From the NCBI GenBank assembly GCA_004340125.1, contig SLUK01000010.1, forward strand, positions 62,001 to 126,000: 64,000 nt of DNA, in the 5' to 3' direction. The translations under genes and the position numbers were made by a program. How positions within the stretch are numbered: position 1 is the first letter of the stretch; each line of letters begins with the position of its first letter. Shown here one piece after another: positions 51,926 to 59,830 of the stretch. Under the pieces are notes generated by a model. That model was not told where the DNA came from. It saw nothing but the letters and a program-made list of their open reading frames with translations, and searched no databases. This DNA is from Harryflintia acetispora. Its GTDB lineage: Bacteria > Bacillota > Clostridia > Oscillospirales > Ruminococcaceae.

Positions 51926-54178
51926 ATGGCAAAACAGAAGAAAAAACGCTCCCCGGCGGCGCGCAGGGTGCGGTGGATCCTGGGTACCATCTTCAGGGCC
52001 CTTGTCACCGTCTTCCTCGTCTGCGTGATCACGGGGTGCATCGTCGGCTGTGTGCTGACGGTATACATCCTCGATTATGTCGGCACGCTCGAGGATATCG
52101 ACATCCGCAACATCGATCTCAACTACACCTCGATCATCTATGCCAACGACGACGAGGGCAACCCCTACGAGCTCAGCCGGATCCACGGGGATGAAAACCG
52201 CATATGGGTCGATTACGAGCAGATGCCCTCCTATCTGACCGACGTGACCATCGCCACCGAGGACAAGCGTTTCCTCGAGCACCACGGCGTGGACTGGAAG
52301 CGCACCGCCGCCGCCGCGATCAACATGTTCATCCCGATCCTGGACCGCCAGGAGGGCGGCTCGACCATCACCCAACAGCTGATCAAGAACGCCACCGACA
52401 ACTGGGCGCCGAACGTCGAACGCAAGGTCAAGGAGATTTTTTCCGCCTTAAAGCTCGAGAAGAAATACTCCAAGACCGACATCATGGAGGCCTATCTCAA
52501 CGTGGCCTCCTTCGGCAACAACACCAACGGCGTACAGGCGGCGGCCAACCTCTATTTTAATAAGGACGTCAGCGAGCTCTCCCTCGTGGAGTGCGCGGCG
52601 ATCGTCTGCACCACCCAGTCGCCCACCAAGTACGACCTCTTCCGCAACCCCGAGGCCAACGCCGAGCGGCGCAACAAATATATCTTCCCGACCATGCTCG
52701 AGCTCGGAATGATCTCCCAGGAGGAGTACGAGCAGGCGATCAACACCGAGGTGCGCCCCGAGCGCAGCCAGGCCCCGGGCCAGCAGACCAACTCCTCGAA
52801 CACCTGGTTCGTCGACCACGTCATCGAGGACGTGATCGACGGGCTGATGGAGAAGGAGGGGATGGACTATTCCTCCGCCTCCTCCATGCTCTTCCGCAGC
52901 GGGCTGCACATCTACACCACGGTGGACAACGACATGCAGACCTATCTCGAGGAGGTCTACACCGACCTGGAAAACACCTTCCCGCCGATCCGGAACACCA
53001 TCTACCCCGAGAGCGCCTTCATCGTCATGGACCTGCACGGGCAGATCAAGGCGGTGGTCGGCTCCAACCGGCCCAAGCAGGGCAACCGCTGGCTCAACTA
53101 CGCCACCCAGGAGCCCCGTCAGCCCGGCTCGACCATGAAGCCGATCTCGGCCTATTTACAGGGGATCGAGCAGGACCTGATCACCTGGTCCACCGTCATC
53201 GAGGACAGCCCGATCACCTATAAGGACGAGGTCGCCGGCACCGAAACCCAGTGGCCGGTCAACTACTACGGTTACTACGACGGCAACCATCCCTGCGTCT
53301 ACGCGCTGCAGCGCTCAATCAACACCATCCCGGTCAAGCTCATGCAGCTCATCGGGCCGCAGGTTTCGCTCAACTTCCTGCACGACAAATGCGGGATGAA
53401 GAACCTCGTCACCCCCGAGGAGGACCCGCGGGTCAACGACAACAACCTTTCCGCCATGGCCATCGGCGGCACCACCAAGGGAGTCACCCTCCTCGAGCTG
53501 GCCGGCGCCTATCAGATCGACGCCAACGGCGGGACCTACACCAAGCCCACCTCCTACACCAGGGTTTACGACCGGGAGAACAGCCTGCTGCTCGAGGCGG
53601 ACACCACCGCCACGCGGGTGATCTCCAAGGAGACCTCCTCCATCCTGAACCTGATGATGCAGCAGGTCGTCTCCACCGCGCCCGGCACCGGTACCGCCGC
53701 GCGCTTCACGGGCGACCTGGCGGGGATGCCCGTCGCGGGCAAGACCGGTACCTCGTCGGACAACAAAGACCAGTGGTTCGTGGGGATCACCCCCTACTAC
53801 ATCGGGGTCACCTGGATGGGCTACGCGCCGGTCGCGCAGCCGATCAACTACATCCAATTCCCCACTCCGATCGTCTGGCGCAACGTCATGCAGCCCATCC
53901 ACGAGGGGCTTCCGGTGATCGACTTTGACTACAGCCAGAACATCGTGCAAAAGCAATACTGCGTTGAGACGGGGGACCTGGCCACCGAGGACTGCCCGAG
54001 CCAGCTGATGGGCTGGTACAAGACCACCAACATCCCGGACGTCTGCACCGAGCACGTCGGGGTCAAGGACTCCGAGGAGGAAGAGGACGACGACGGCAGC
54101 CGGAGCAGCTCCAAGAAGAGCTCCAGCAAAAAGAGCAGCTCCTCCTCCCGCGCGGGGAACACACGCAGCAGGGATTAA
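51926..54178 (+). CDS. Class A penicillin-binding protein (PBP1A type)
   Basis: A 750-residue bifunctional cell-wall synthase. It has a short basic cytoplasmic tail, a membrane helix (about 19-48), a GT51 glycosyltransferase domain with catalytic Glu112 in EDKRFLEHHG and GGSTITQQLIKN, and a transpeptidase domain. The latter carries the SxxK nucleophile Ser402 (GSTMK), the SxN motif (RSINT) and KTG at 606-608 (GKTGTSS). The C-terminus is a Ser/Lys-rich tail of about 35 residues. The ATG at 51926 has TGGAGG 5 bases upstream. Domain order and length are standard. Confidence 0.95.
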   Translation: MAKQKKKRSPAARRVRWILGTIFRALVTVFLVCVITGCIVGCVLTVYILDYVGTLEDIDIRNIDLNYTSIIYANDDEGNPYELSRIHGDENRIWVDYEQMPSYLTDVTIATEDKRFLEHHGVDWKRTAAAAINMFIPILDRQEGGSTITQQLIKNATDNWAPNVERKVKEIFSALKLEKKYSKTDIMEAYLNVASFGNNTNGVQAAANLYFNKDVSELSLVECAAIVCTTQSPTKYDLFRNPEANAERRNKYIFPTMLELGMISQEEYEQAINTEVRPERSQAPGQQTNSSNTWFVDHVIEDVIDGLMEKEGMDYSSASSMLFRSGLHIYTTVDNDMQTYLEEVYTDLENTFPPIRNTIYPESAFIVMDLHGQIKAVVGSNRPKQGNRWLNYATQEPRQPGSTMKPISAYLQGIEQDLITWSTVIEDSPITYKDEVAGTETQWPVNYYGYYDGNHPCVYALQRSINTIPVKLMQLIGPQVSLNFLHDKCGMKNLVTPEEDPRVNDNNLSAMAIGGTTKGVTLLELAGAYQIDANGGTYTKPTSYTRVYDRENSLLLEADTTATRVISKETSSILNLMMQQVVSTAPGTGTAARFTGDLAGMPVAGKTGTSSDNKDQWFVGITPYYIGVTWMGYAPVAQPINYIQFPTPIVWRNVMQPIHEGLPVIDFDYSQNIVQKQYCVETGDLATEDCPSQLMGWYKTTNIPDVCTEHVGVKDSEEEEDDDGSRSSSKKSSSKKSSSSSRAGNTRSRD

Positions 54179-54179
54179 G

Positions 54180-54690
54180 AGTGTGGGGCTGTCCGCCCCA
54201 CGCCCCGAGGTCTTTTCTTTGTTTGAAAGAAAAGACCCAAAAGAAGCAAACAAAGGAGGGGACACCCCTCCTTTGAGACCACCCCACGCGCGACCACGCG
54301 CGGACTATACACATTTTTGCCCGCCGCAAAATGCGAAGCCCCGCTCCGGTTTTCCGGAGCGGGGCTTTTTGCCCGCGCAGGCGACTGATGGCAACAACGA
54401 TGGTGCCCTTTCCCGCGCAGGGGGTCTCACAGGCTGGAAACGGGTCGTTTCCTCAGACGCCTTTTAAGGCGTTGGACCCCCTTTCGGGTTAATTCCTGGT
54501 TTCCAAAGGACTAAGTCCTTTGGCGGGTGCGGGCGGCGCCCGCGACCTTTCCGGGTTGCTGTCACTCGCCTTGACGGAATCCTCCTTCGGATCAGGAAGG
54601 GGAGTGACGACGTTCCAGTGGAACGTTGGCACGAGGGGAAACCCTATCAAGGGGTTTCCCCATGGCGGCAGAGCCGCCATCTCCTCACGA
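54180..54690 (+). repeat. Hairpin-rich dispersed repeat, copy 2 (related to 7745-8533)
   Basis: Gene-free stretch after the PBP gene made of consecutive hairpins: GTCTTTTCTTT/AAAGAAAAGAC, CAAAGGAGGGG/CCCCTCCTTTG, AGCCCCGCTCCGG/CCGGAGCGGGGCT, CCAAAGGACT/AGTCCTTTGG, AACGTTCCA/TGGAACGTT and GGGGAAACC/GGTTTCCCC. Linkers match the minus strand of 7745-8533, for example CGCGACCACGCGCGGACTAT, GGGTGCGGGC and GACGGAATCC. Several stems differ from copy 1 at both arms yet still pair. This is suggestive of selection on structure. Confidence 0.75.
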
Positions 54691-54866
54691 GGCAGTGGCC
54701 GCCGCACGCACACTCGCAGGTAGTCCGGCCGCCATCTTCTCCTCCGTGGAATTGACTGCTACCCCCGCACCCGCAGGGGGGCTTCCGCGCTCCGTCCCTT
54801 TCGCGGGAGGCAGTAGAAGCGCCGCGCCTCCCTCCGACGAAAAACTTCCAATTTCCGCCTTTTTTC

Positions 54867-54895
54867 TTGCTTTTTCCTGCCTGCCGTGCTACAAT
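54867..54895 (+). promoter_or_regulatory. Strong promoter upstream of a long leader
   Basis: TTGCTT (54867-54872), exactly 17 bases, then TACAAT (54890-54895). Transcription would begin near 54902, over 300 bases before the next start codon. Confidence 0.7.
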
Positions 54896-54901
54896 GCTCT
54901 T

Positions 54902-55214
54902 ACAGGGGTTTCCCCTAAAAAGAATAGCCATGGCAGGCGCAATGTGCGCGAACACATTGCGCCCTGCATGAGGTGCACAACCACCCCATACAACCGGTAT
55001 TCCGGCACCCTAGCTGGTGTCATTATAACACATTCTTTTCTCTTTGAAAAGAACGGCGTTTTATACCGGTGACCTTGCGACACGAGCGCATGGATGGGGT
55101 TTTCCCCTCCATGCGCTTTTCTTTATGCGCCCCGCAAGGGGCTGGGGCGGCGGGGCTCCTACACCCCGCCGCTCCAGGGAGGCCCCTGACCAAATTCGGT
55201 CAGGGGGTATTATC
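54902..55214 (+). ncRNA. Candidate small RNA or structured 5' leader
   Basis: About 310 bases transcribed from the promoter at 54867. It contains a strong stem GCAGGCGCAATGTG/CACATTGCGCCCTGC (about 54933-54967), a GCGCATGGATGGGG/CCCCTCCATGCGC hairpin (about 55087-55116) and a CCCTGACC/GGTCAGGG pair just before the gene at 55215. No coding frame with family support lies inside. It did not match the 6S, SRP, tmRNA or RNase P signatures I know, so the class is unknown. Confidence 0.4.
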
Positions 55215-55508
55215 ATGGGAGAAGTATTATTAAATCTTTACTACGGCAAGCATCCCCTTTCTCTCTGGAAGAAAGAGGACAAACAGTATCTCGCCATGGA
55301 AGAGGAGATCGAGCGCCGCGAGCTGTTTTTAAGCGAAAACCTTCCGTATGAATGGGAGAATGATATGTTTCACTATCTGAACGCCTGTCAGCAGCGGAAT
55401 GACTACGTTGAAGAGCTCATCTTCAAAAAAGCCTTTTCCCTGGGGCTGCGCGTCATGGCCGAGGCCTTTTCCGCCACGCCCCGCGAGGCCCCGGAAGAAG
55501 AAGACTAA
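55215..55508 (+). CDS. Small DUF6809-like protein
   Basis: A 97-residue acidic, helical, cytoplasmic protein beginning GEVLLNLYYGKHPLSLWKKE and containing LNACQQRNDYVEELIFKKAF, the pattern of a small Clostridia family (DUF6809-like). AGGGGG is 9 bases before the ATG, within a CCCTGACC/GGTCAGGG pairing that could limit access to the start. A terminator follows at once. Function is unknown. Confidence 0.65.
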   Translation: MGEVLLNLYYGKHPLSLWKKEDKQYLAMEEEIERRELFLSENLPYEWENDMFHYLNACQQRNDYVEELIFKKAFSLGLRVMAEAFSATPREAPEEED

Positions 55509-55541
55509 AAAGGACCTCCCCGAAAGGGGAGGTCTTTTTTA
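55509..55541. terminator. Bidirectional intrinsic terminator
   Basis: Stem AAAAGGACCTCCCC/GGGGAGGTCTTTT with loop GAAA, between the convergent DUF6809-like and sigF genes; the sigF stop codon lies at its edge. Confidence 0.9.
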
Positions 55542-56321
55542 CGGCCCCAAAAGCTGCTGGCGCAGCAGCTCGAGGATCTTTTTCTCCCTTCTGGAGACCT
55601 GCACCTGGGTCATGCCCAGCGCCTCGGCCGTCTGGGTCTGGGTCTTTTCGCAGAAATAGCGCATGACGATCAGCTTGCGGTCGTTTGCGCCGAGCTCCCC
55701 GACCACCTGGCGCACCGACAGGATGTCCGAGAGCAGCTCCTCCGGCGACTGGGTGGGCAGGTCGATCTGCCCGCAGTCGCCGTTTTCATCGTCCGTTTCG
55801 GTCAGCGAGATGGGCGGCGTGCCCGCGCCCATCGCCTCGACCACCTCGCCTGCGTCCAGGTCGAGGTATTCCGCCAGCTCGCCGATGGTCGGCTCCCGCC
55901 CGAGGGTGATCGAAAGCGTCTCCCGCGCGCGGGTCAGCTTCATCGAGCGCTCCTTGAGGGTGCGGCTGACCTTGACCGTGCCCCCGTCCCGGAAGAGCCG
56001 GCGGATTTCGCCGAGGATGACCGGCACCGCATAGGTCGAGAAGCGCACCCCCCGCCCGGTGTCAAAGGCGTCCGCCGCCTTGATCAGCCCCATGCAGCCC
56101 GCCTGGAACAGGTCGTCGTATTCGATCCCGCGCCCCTTGAACTTGTGCGCGCAGGAATGGACCAGGCCGATGTTCTGGCTGATCATCTCTTCGCGAGATA
56201 GGCTCGCGTACTCCTCGCGGCAGTGCCCGTCCAGGCGCGCGCCCGCCTCCTGGCTCTCCAAAGGCAGCTGGACTTCCCGCTCCTGGCGCTCCGTGCCCGC
56301 GGACTTTTCGATTGCTTCCAT
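55539..56321 (-). CDS. sigF: RNA polymerase forespore sigma factor (sigma-F, SpoIIAC)
   Basis: A 260-residue sigma-70 family factor of the SigF/SigG group. Region 2 is EYDDLFQAGCMGLIKAADAF (about 66-85) and GVRFSTYAVPVILGEIRRLF. Region 3 contains LGREPTIGELAEYLDL. Region 4 is MRYFCEKTQTQTAEALGMTQ (about 219-238) followed by VQVSRREKKIL. The N-terminal 40 residues are longer than in Bacillus. It is the third gene of the classic spoIIA operon, which makes it the first compartment-specific sigma factor of the forespore. The ATG at 56321 is preferred; a TTG nine bases upstream is possible. Confidence 0.93.
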   Translation of the reverse strand: MEAIEKSAGTERQEREVQLPLESQEAGARLDGHCREEYASLSREEMISQNIGLVHSCAHKFKGRGIEYDDLFQAGCMGLIKAADAFDTGRGVRFSTYAVPVILGEIRRLFRDGGTVKVSRTLKERSMKLTRARETLSITLGREPTIGELAEYLDLDAGEVVEAMGAGTPPISLTETDDENGDCGQIDLPTQSPEELLSDILSVRQVVGELGANDRKLIVMRYFCEKTQTQTAEALGMTQVQVSRREKKILELLRQQLLGP

Positions 56322-56334
56322 CCTACACAAATCC

Positions 56335-56763
56335 TTACCTTTTGGATTCCAGCTTCTTGATCAGGGTGACCGTCGTCCCCTTGCCCGGCGTGGAGCGCAC
56401 CCGCACCTTGTCGCACAGGGACTGCATCACGGCGAAGCCCAGCCCCGCGCGTTCCCCCGCCGTATCGGTGGTGAAAAGGGGCTCCATGGCGCGCTTGATG
56501 TCGGGGATTCCGCAGCCGCGGTCCCGCACCTTGACGGTGAGCACGTTTTCATCATTGATCGAAGCCGTTATGTACACGGTGTTGAGCCGCTCGGCGTAGG
56601 CGTGGACGATGCAGTTGGTCACCGCCTCGGAGACCGCCGTCTTGATATCGGAAAGCTCGTCGTAGGTCGGATCGAGCTGCGCGGCAAAGGCTGCAATGGC
56701 CGTGCGCGCGAAGCTCTCGTTGCAGGACCTGCTGTCGAACTGCAATTTCATGCTGTTTTTCAT
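56335..56763 (-). CDS. spoIIAB: Anti-sigma-F factor (SpoIIAB)
   Basis: A 142-residue GHKL-fold serine kinase that binds sigma-F and phosphorylates SpoIIAA. The ATP-binding N box is SEAVTNCIVHAY (about 45-56), and the G1 and G2 boxes are VRDRGCGIPD and GLGFAVMQSL. The ATG at 56763 gives the usual family N-terminus (MKNSMKLQF). It lies 13 bases upstream of sigF and 105 bases after spoIIAA. Confidence 0.93.
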   Translation of the reverse strand: MKNSMKLQFDSRSCNESFARTAIAAFAAQLDPTYDELSDIKTAVSEAVTNCIVHAYAERLNTVYITASINDENVLTVKVRDRGCGIPDIKRAMEPLFTTDTAGERAGLGFAVMQSLCDKVRVRSTPGKGTTVTLIKKLESKR

Positions 56764-56868
56764 GTTAGAAATCAATCCTTTCTCGGTATTGTGCCGGTTT
56801 TGGCGAAGCCGAAATGAAAGTTGTAAGACTTTCAAGGGACAATACGGTGAGTTTGAAAGATTTATCTT

Positions 56869-57192
56869 TCAAACTTTTCCTCCCGTCTCCTCAAAGCTGA
56901 CCAGCTTGTCCAGCCCCGCCAGGCGCATCACCTTTTTTTGTTGGGTGCTCAGCCCGGCGATCGCCACCTTCCCGCCATAGACCGACATCTGCCGGTACCT
57001 TCCCATGATCAGCCCGATCCCGGAGGAGTCCATAAAGGTCACGTCGGTGAAGTCCATGACCAGCTTCTGCGGTATCGCCCGGGAGATTGCATCGTCGATC
57101 TGCTCGCGCAGCCCCTGCGCGGAGTGGTGGTCGATTTCTCCCTGCAGCCTCGCCATTAGGGCCTCGTCCCGATACTCGATTGTGACCGGCAT
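56869..57192 (-). CDS. spoIIAA: Anti-sigma-F factor antagonist (SpoIIAA)
   Basis: A 107-residue STAS-domain protein that, when unphosphorylated, frees sigma-F from SpoIIAB. The phosphorylation motif DSSGIG is at residues 55-60, matching the conserved site near Ser58 in Bacillus. GGAAG lies just upstream of the ATG at 57192. It is the first gene of spoIIAA-spoIIAB-sigF. A sigma-H promoter would be expected upstream but I could not identify it. Confidence 0.93.
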   Translation of the reverse strand: MPVTIEYRDEALMARLQGEIDHHSAQGLREQIDDAISRAIPQKLVMDFTDVTFMDSSGIGLIMGRYRQMSVYGGKVAIAGLSTQQKKVMRLAGLDKLVSFEETGGKV

Positions 57193-57239
57193 ATCCTGCA
57201 CTTCCTTTCTGTTTCACAGCCTGTCCTTTTTTGCGCGGC

Positions 57240-57278
57240 AAAAAAAGAGGATGGCAGACCTCAGTCTGTCATCCTCTA
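57240..57278 (-). terminator. Intrinsic terminator of folC
   Basis: Minus-strand stem GAGGATGACAGAC/GTCTGCCATCCTC followed by seven T residues, between folC and spoIIAA. It separates the two co-directional units. Confidence 0.85.
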
Positions 57279-57347
57279 TCATATTCCAGCGAAGCGGGGA
57301 AAATCGTCCCCTTCTGTCTATACAATCTGTATTATCCTGTCGAAGAT

Positions 57348-58643
57348 TTACGAATTCGTCCCGTTTTTCTCCTTTATCGGCGGGTTGGCGCGAAAGTAGC
57401 TCTCCGCCTCGCCGCACAGATAGAGCGAGCCGCAGACCAGGATGGCCTCGCCCCCCCGCAGCCCCGCCCGCGCGAGGGCGAAGGCGGCGGGGAAATCCGG
57501 GGCGGCCGCCACATCGGGACAAAGGGGAGCCGCCAGCGCGGCGATCTCTTGGGGGCCGGCGGCGCGGGGCAGGGATAGGCCGCAGGCGATCAGCCGCCGC
57601 GCATGGGGGGCGAGCAGGCGCAGGCTTTCAGAGTAGTCCTTATCCTGCATGGCCGAAAAGATGACCGTCGCCTGTGCGCTGCCCAGCGCGCGCACCAGGG
57701 CGGCCACCCCGTCGGGATTGTGGGCCCCGTCGATCAGCACCGGGGGCGTCTCACAGGCAAGCTCGAGCCGGGCGGGGAAGCAGAGCGCCGCAAAGCCTTG
57801 GCGCACCGCCTCGCCGGGAACCGCAAAGCCGCGCGCGCGCAGCGCCTCGATCGCGCCCAGCGCGGTGAGGGCGTTGAGCACCTGGTGCGGCCCGCCCAGC
57901 GGGATGTAAAGCTCTTCCCCTTTCCACTCGATCCGGTTGTGGCGGAGGGACGATTCGAGCACCCGCGCCTCCTCCCGCCCCGGCTGGTGCAGGCGGGCGC
58001 CCTTCTCGCGGCATTGCCGCCGGATCACGTCCATCGCCTCCTGCGGCTGGTCGGGGTAGCAGACCACGTCGCCCCCCTTGATGATCCCGCATTTTTCATA
58101 AGCGATTTTTGCGAGCGTTCCGCCCAGGATCGCGGTGTGGTCCAGGGCGATCCTGGTGATCACCGCCACCTCGGGCGGGCCGATGACGTTGGTCGCGTCG
58201 AACCGGCCGCCCAGCCCCACCTCGAGCACCGCCACCTCGCAGCCGCGCTCGGCGAACCAGGAAAGCCCGCAGGCGGTCACCAGCTCGAATTCGGTCGGGA
58301 TCAGCCCCTCGCTCTCCAGCACCCCGGCGGCGGCTTTCACCCGGGTCGCCGTCCCGGCCAGCTCCTCCTTTGTGATCCACTGGAATCCGACCTGCATGCG
58401 CTCCCGGAAATCCAGCACATAGGGGGAGATGAAGGTGCCGGTGCGGTACCCGGCGGCGATCAGGGCCGAGGAGATGAGCGCCGCCGTGCTCCCCTTGCCG
58501 TTGGTGCCCGCCACATGCACCAGCTTCATTTTTTTCTGCGGCTCTCCCAGCAGCGCGCAGAGCCGTTCCATCCGGCGCAGGGTCAGCTCCCCTTTAAAGC
58601 GCGAGGCCGAGTGGATATACGCCAGCGCCTCCTCGTAATCCAT
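57348..58643 (-). CDS. folC: Folylpolyglutamate synthase / dihydrofolate synthase
   Basis: A 431-residue Mur-ligase-type enzyme that adds glutamate to folates. The P-loop is HVAGTNGKGSTAALI (about 43-57). Typical segments are YRTGTFISPYVLDFRERMQV (about 71-90), EVGLGGRFDATNVI, the lysine region AYEKCGIIKGGD and IDGAHNPDGV (about 308-317). The start at 58643 is supported by GGAAGAAAAG. It is a single gene with its own terminator. Whether it also has dihydrofolate synthase activity cannot be told. Confidence 0.94.
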   Translation of the reverse strand: MDYEEALAYIHSASRFKGELTLRRMERLCALLGEPQKKMKLVHVAGTNGKGSTAALISSALIAAGYRTGTFISPYVLDFRERMQVGFQWITKEELAGTATRVKAAAGVLESEGLIPTEFELVTACGLSWFAERGCEVAVLEVGLGGRFDATNVIGPPEVAVITRIALDHTAILGGTLAKIAYEKCGIIKGGDVVCYPDQPQEAMDVIRRQCREKGARLHQPGREEARVLESSLRHNRIEWKGEELYIPLGGPHQVLNALTALGAIEALRARGFAVPGEAVRQGFAALCFPARLELACETPPVLIDGAHNPDGVAALVRALGSAQATVIFSAMQDKDYSESLRLLAPHARRLIACGLSLPRAAGPQEIAALAAPLCPDVAAAPDFPAAFALARAGLRGGEAILVCGSLYLCGEAESYFRANPPIKEKNGTNS

Positions 58644-58747
58644 CTTTTCTTCCCCATTTCCAGCTTGGTTTCTTGACTGCGTTTACTGAAAATTCTAGCA
58701 CCTGTGCGGGAAATTCACAATATCATTCGGAAATTTTCTCAAACTAC

Positions 58748-58776
58748 TTTACCTGTCGTAGTAATCGTGCTATACT
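58748..58776 (+). promoter_or_regulatory. Promoter with PadR-type operator candidates
   Basis: TTTACC (58748-58753), 17-base spacer and TATACT (58771-58776). The motif GTCGTAGTA occurs at 58755 and again near 58793, and ACTACTT..GTAGTAG arms flank 58780-58802, so an autoregulatory PadR site around the promoter is likely. Confidence 0.65.
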
Positions 58777-58821
58777 GGGACTACTTCGTCAGTCGTAGTA
58801 GTTTGGGAAGGGGGCGGCCGT

Positions 58822-59262
58822 TTGATCAGCAGCGATGTCATACGGGGCTATAACGACACCATTATTTTGCACCTTCTGATGGAACGGGACTCATACGGCT
58901 ATGAGATTTCCCGCCAGATCGAGCAGCGCAGCGAGGGGAATTACACCATCAAGGAGACGACCCTCTATTCGGCCTTCGCGCGCCTGGAAAGCCGCGGTCT
59001 GATCGCCTCCTATTATGGCAGCGAGACCTTCGGCAAGCGCAGGACCTATTACACCATCACCGAACAGGGGCGCTCCTATTACCGGACAAAATGTGCGGAA
59101 TGGAGCCTGACCAAGCGGGTGATCAATCAATTCACAAGGGAGGATATCGAGGATGGAGCAGATCGCAAACTTTGTGGAGGCAATGTTTCAGCCTCTGCCG
59201 AAGACGGAAGAGGTGCGCAAGATCAAGGAGGACATCCTGGAGAACATGCAGGAGAAGTATAA
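58822..59262 (+). CDS. PadR-family transcriptional regulator with overlapping C-terminal extension
   Basis: A 146-residue winged-helix regulator. The PadR domain spans about residues 8-100 (LHLLMERDSYGYEISRQIEQ, TLYSAFARLESRGLIASYYG, GKRRTYYTITEQGRSYY). It starts at TTG behind a G-rich site, and probably represses this three-gene cassette. Unusually, the frame does not stop at the next gene's ATG but runs 110 bases into it, adding about 37 low-complexity residues with no family match. That could be a real overlap or a recent loss of the stop codon. Confidence 0.87.
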   Translation: MISSDVIRGYNDTIILHLLMERDSYGYEISRQIEQRSEGNYTIKETTLYSAFARLESRGLIASYYGSETFGKRRTYYTITEQGRSYYRTKCAEWSLTKRVINQFTREDIEDGADRKLCGGNVSASAEDGRGAQDQGGHPGEHAGEV

Positions 59263-59830
59263 CGACCTGCTCGATGAGGGGAAGAACGAGTATGAGGCGC
59301 TGGGGATCGTGATCTCCCAGTTCGGCAGCATGGAAGAGCTCTGCCGCGGCCTGGATCTCGATTTCGGCGGGGAGCAGCCACAGCCGGGCCCGGATTCGGA
59401 CGCCGAGCACGAGCGCCTGCAGCGCGAATATGAGCGCTTCCTGCCCCGCCAGCGGCTGGCGGTCGCGGCGGCGGTCTTTCTTTTCATCCTCTCGCCCATC
59501 GCGGGCGGGGAGCTGGACTCGCCCCTGCTCTTCTTCGGGTTGATCGCCGCGGGGGTGGGGCTGCTCATCTACTTCTGCGGCCGGGCGAGGGACTACCGCT
59601 CCCTGCTGGGGCTGACCGCCCGGGAGCAGGATGCGCCCTTCATCCAACCCACCCGCCGGGGAGGGCTCTGGGGGATTGTCATGCTGGCGGCGGCCATCGT
59701 CTACCTGATCCTCGGTTTCTCGATGGGGCTGTGGCATCCGGGCTGGATCATCTTTTTGATCGCACCGCTGCTCGTCTCCCTGATCGAATATTTCGGCGGC
59801 GCGCGTGAGGACAAGGGGGAAGAAAAATGA
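59153..59830 (+). CDS. Membrane protein with DUF1700/permease-prefix-like N-terminal domain
   Basis: A 225-residue protein. The first 70 residues form the helical domain often called DUF1700 or permease prefix domain (EDILENMQEKYNDLLDEGKN, EYEALGIVISQFGSMEELCR). A charged linker and two pairs of membrane helices (about 100-145 and 170-215) follow. It has AAGGGAGG 9 bases before the ATG and overlaps the PadR frame. It ends with ATGA overlap into the DUF4097 gene. In Firmicutes the PadR, DUF1700 and DUF4097 trio recurs as an envelope-related cassette of unknown mechanism. Confidence 0.85.
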   Translation: MEQIANFVEAMFQPLPKTEEVRKIKEDILENMQEKYNDLLDEGKNEYEALGIVISQFGSMEELCRGLDLDFGGEQPQPGPDSDAEHERLQREYERFLPRQRLAVAAAVFLFILSPIAGGELDSPLLFFGLIAAGVGLLIYFCGRARDYRSLLGLTAREQDAPFIQPTRRGGLWGIVMLAAAIVYLILGFSMGLWHPGWIIFLIAPLLVSLIEYFGGAREDKGEEK

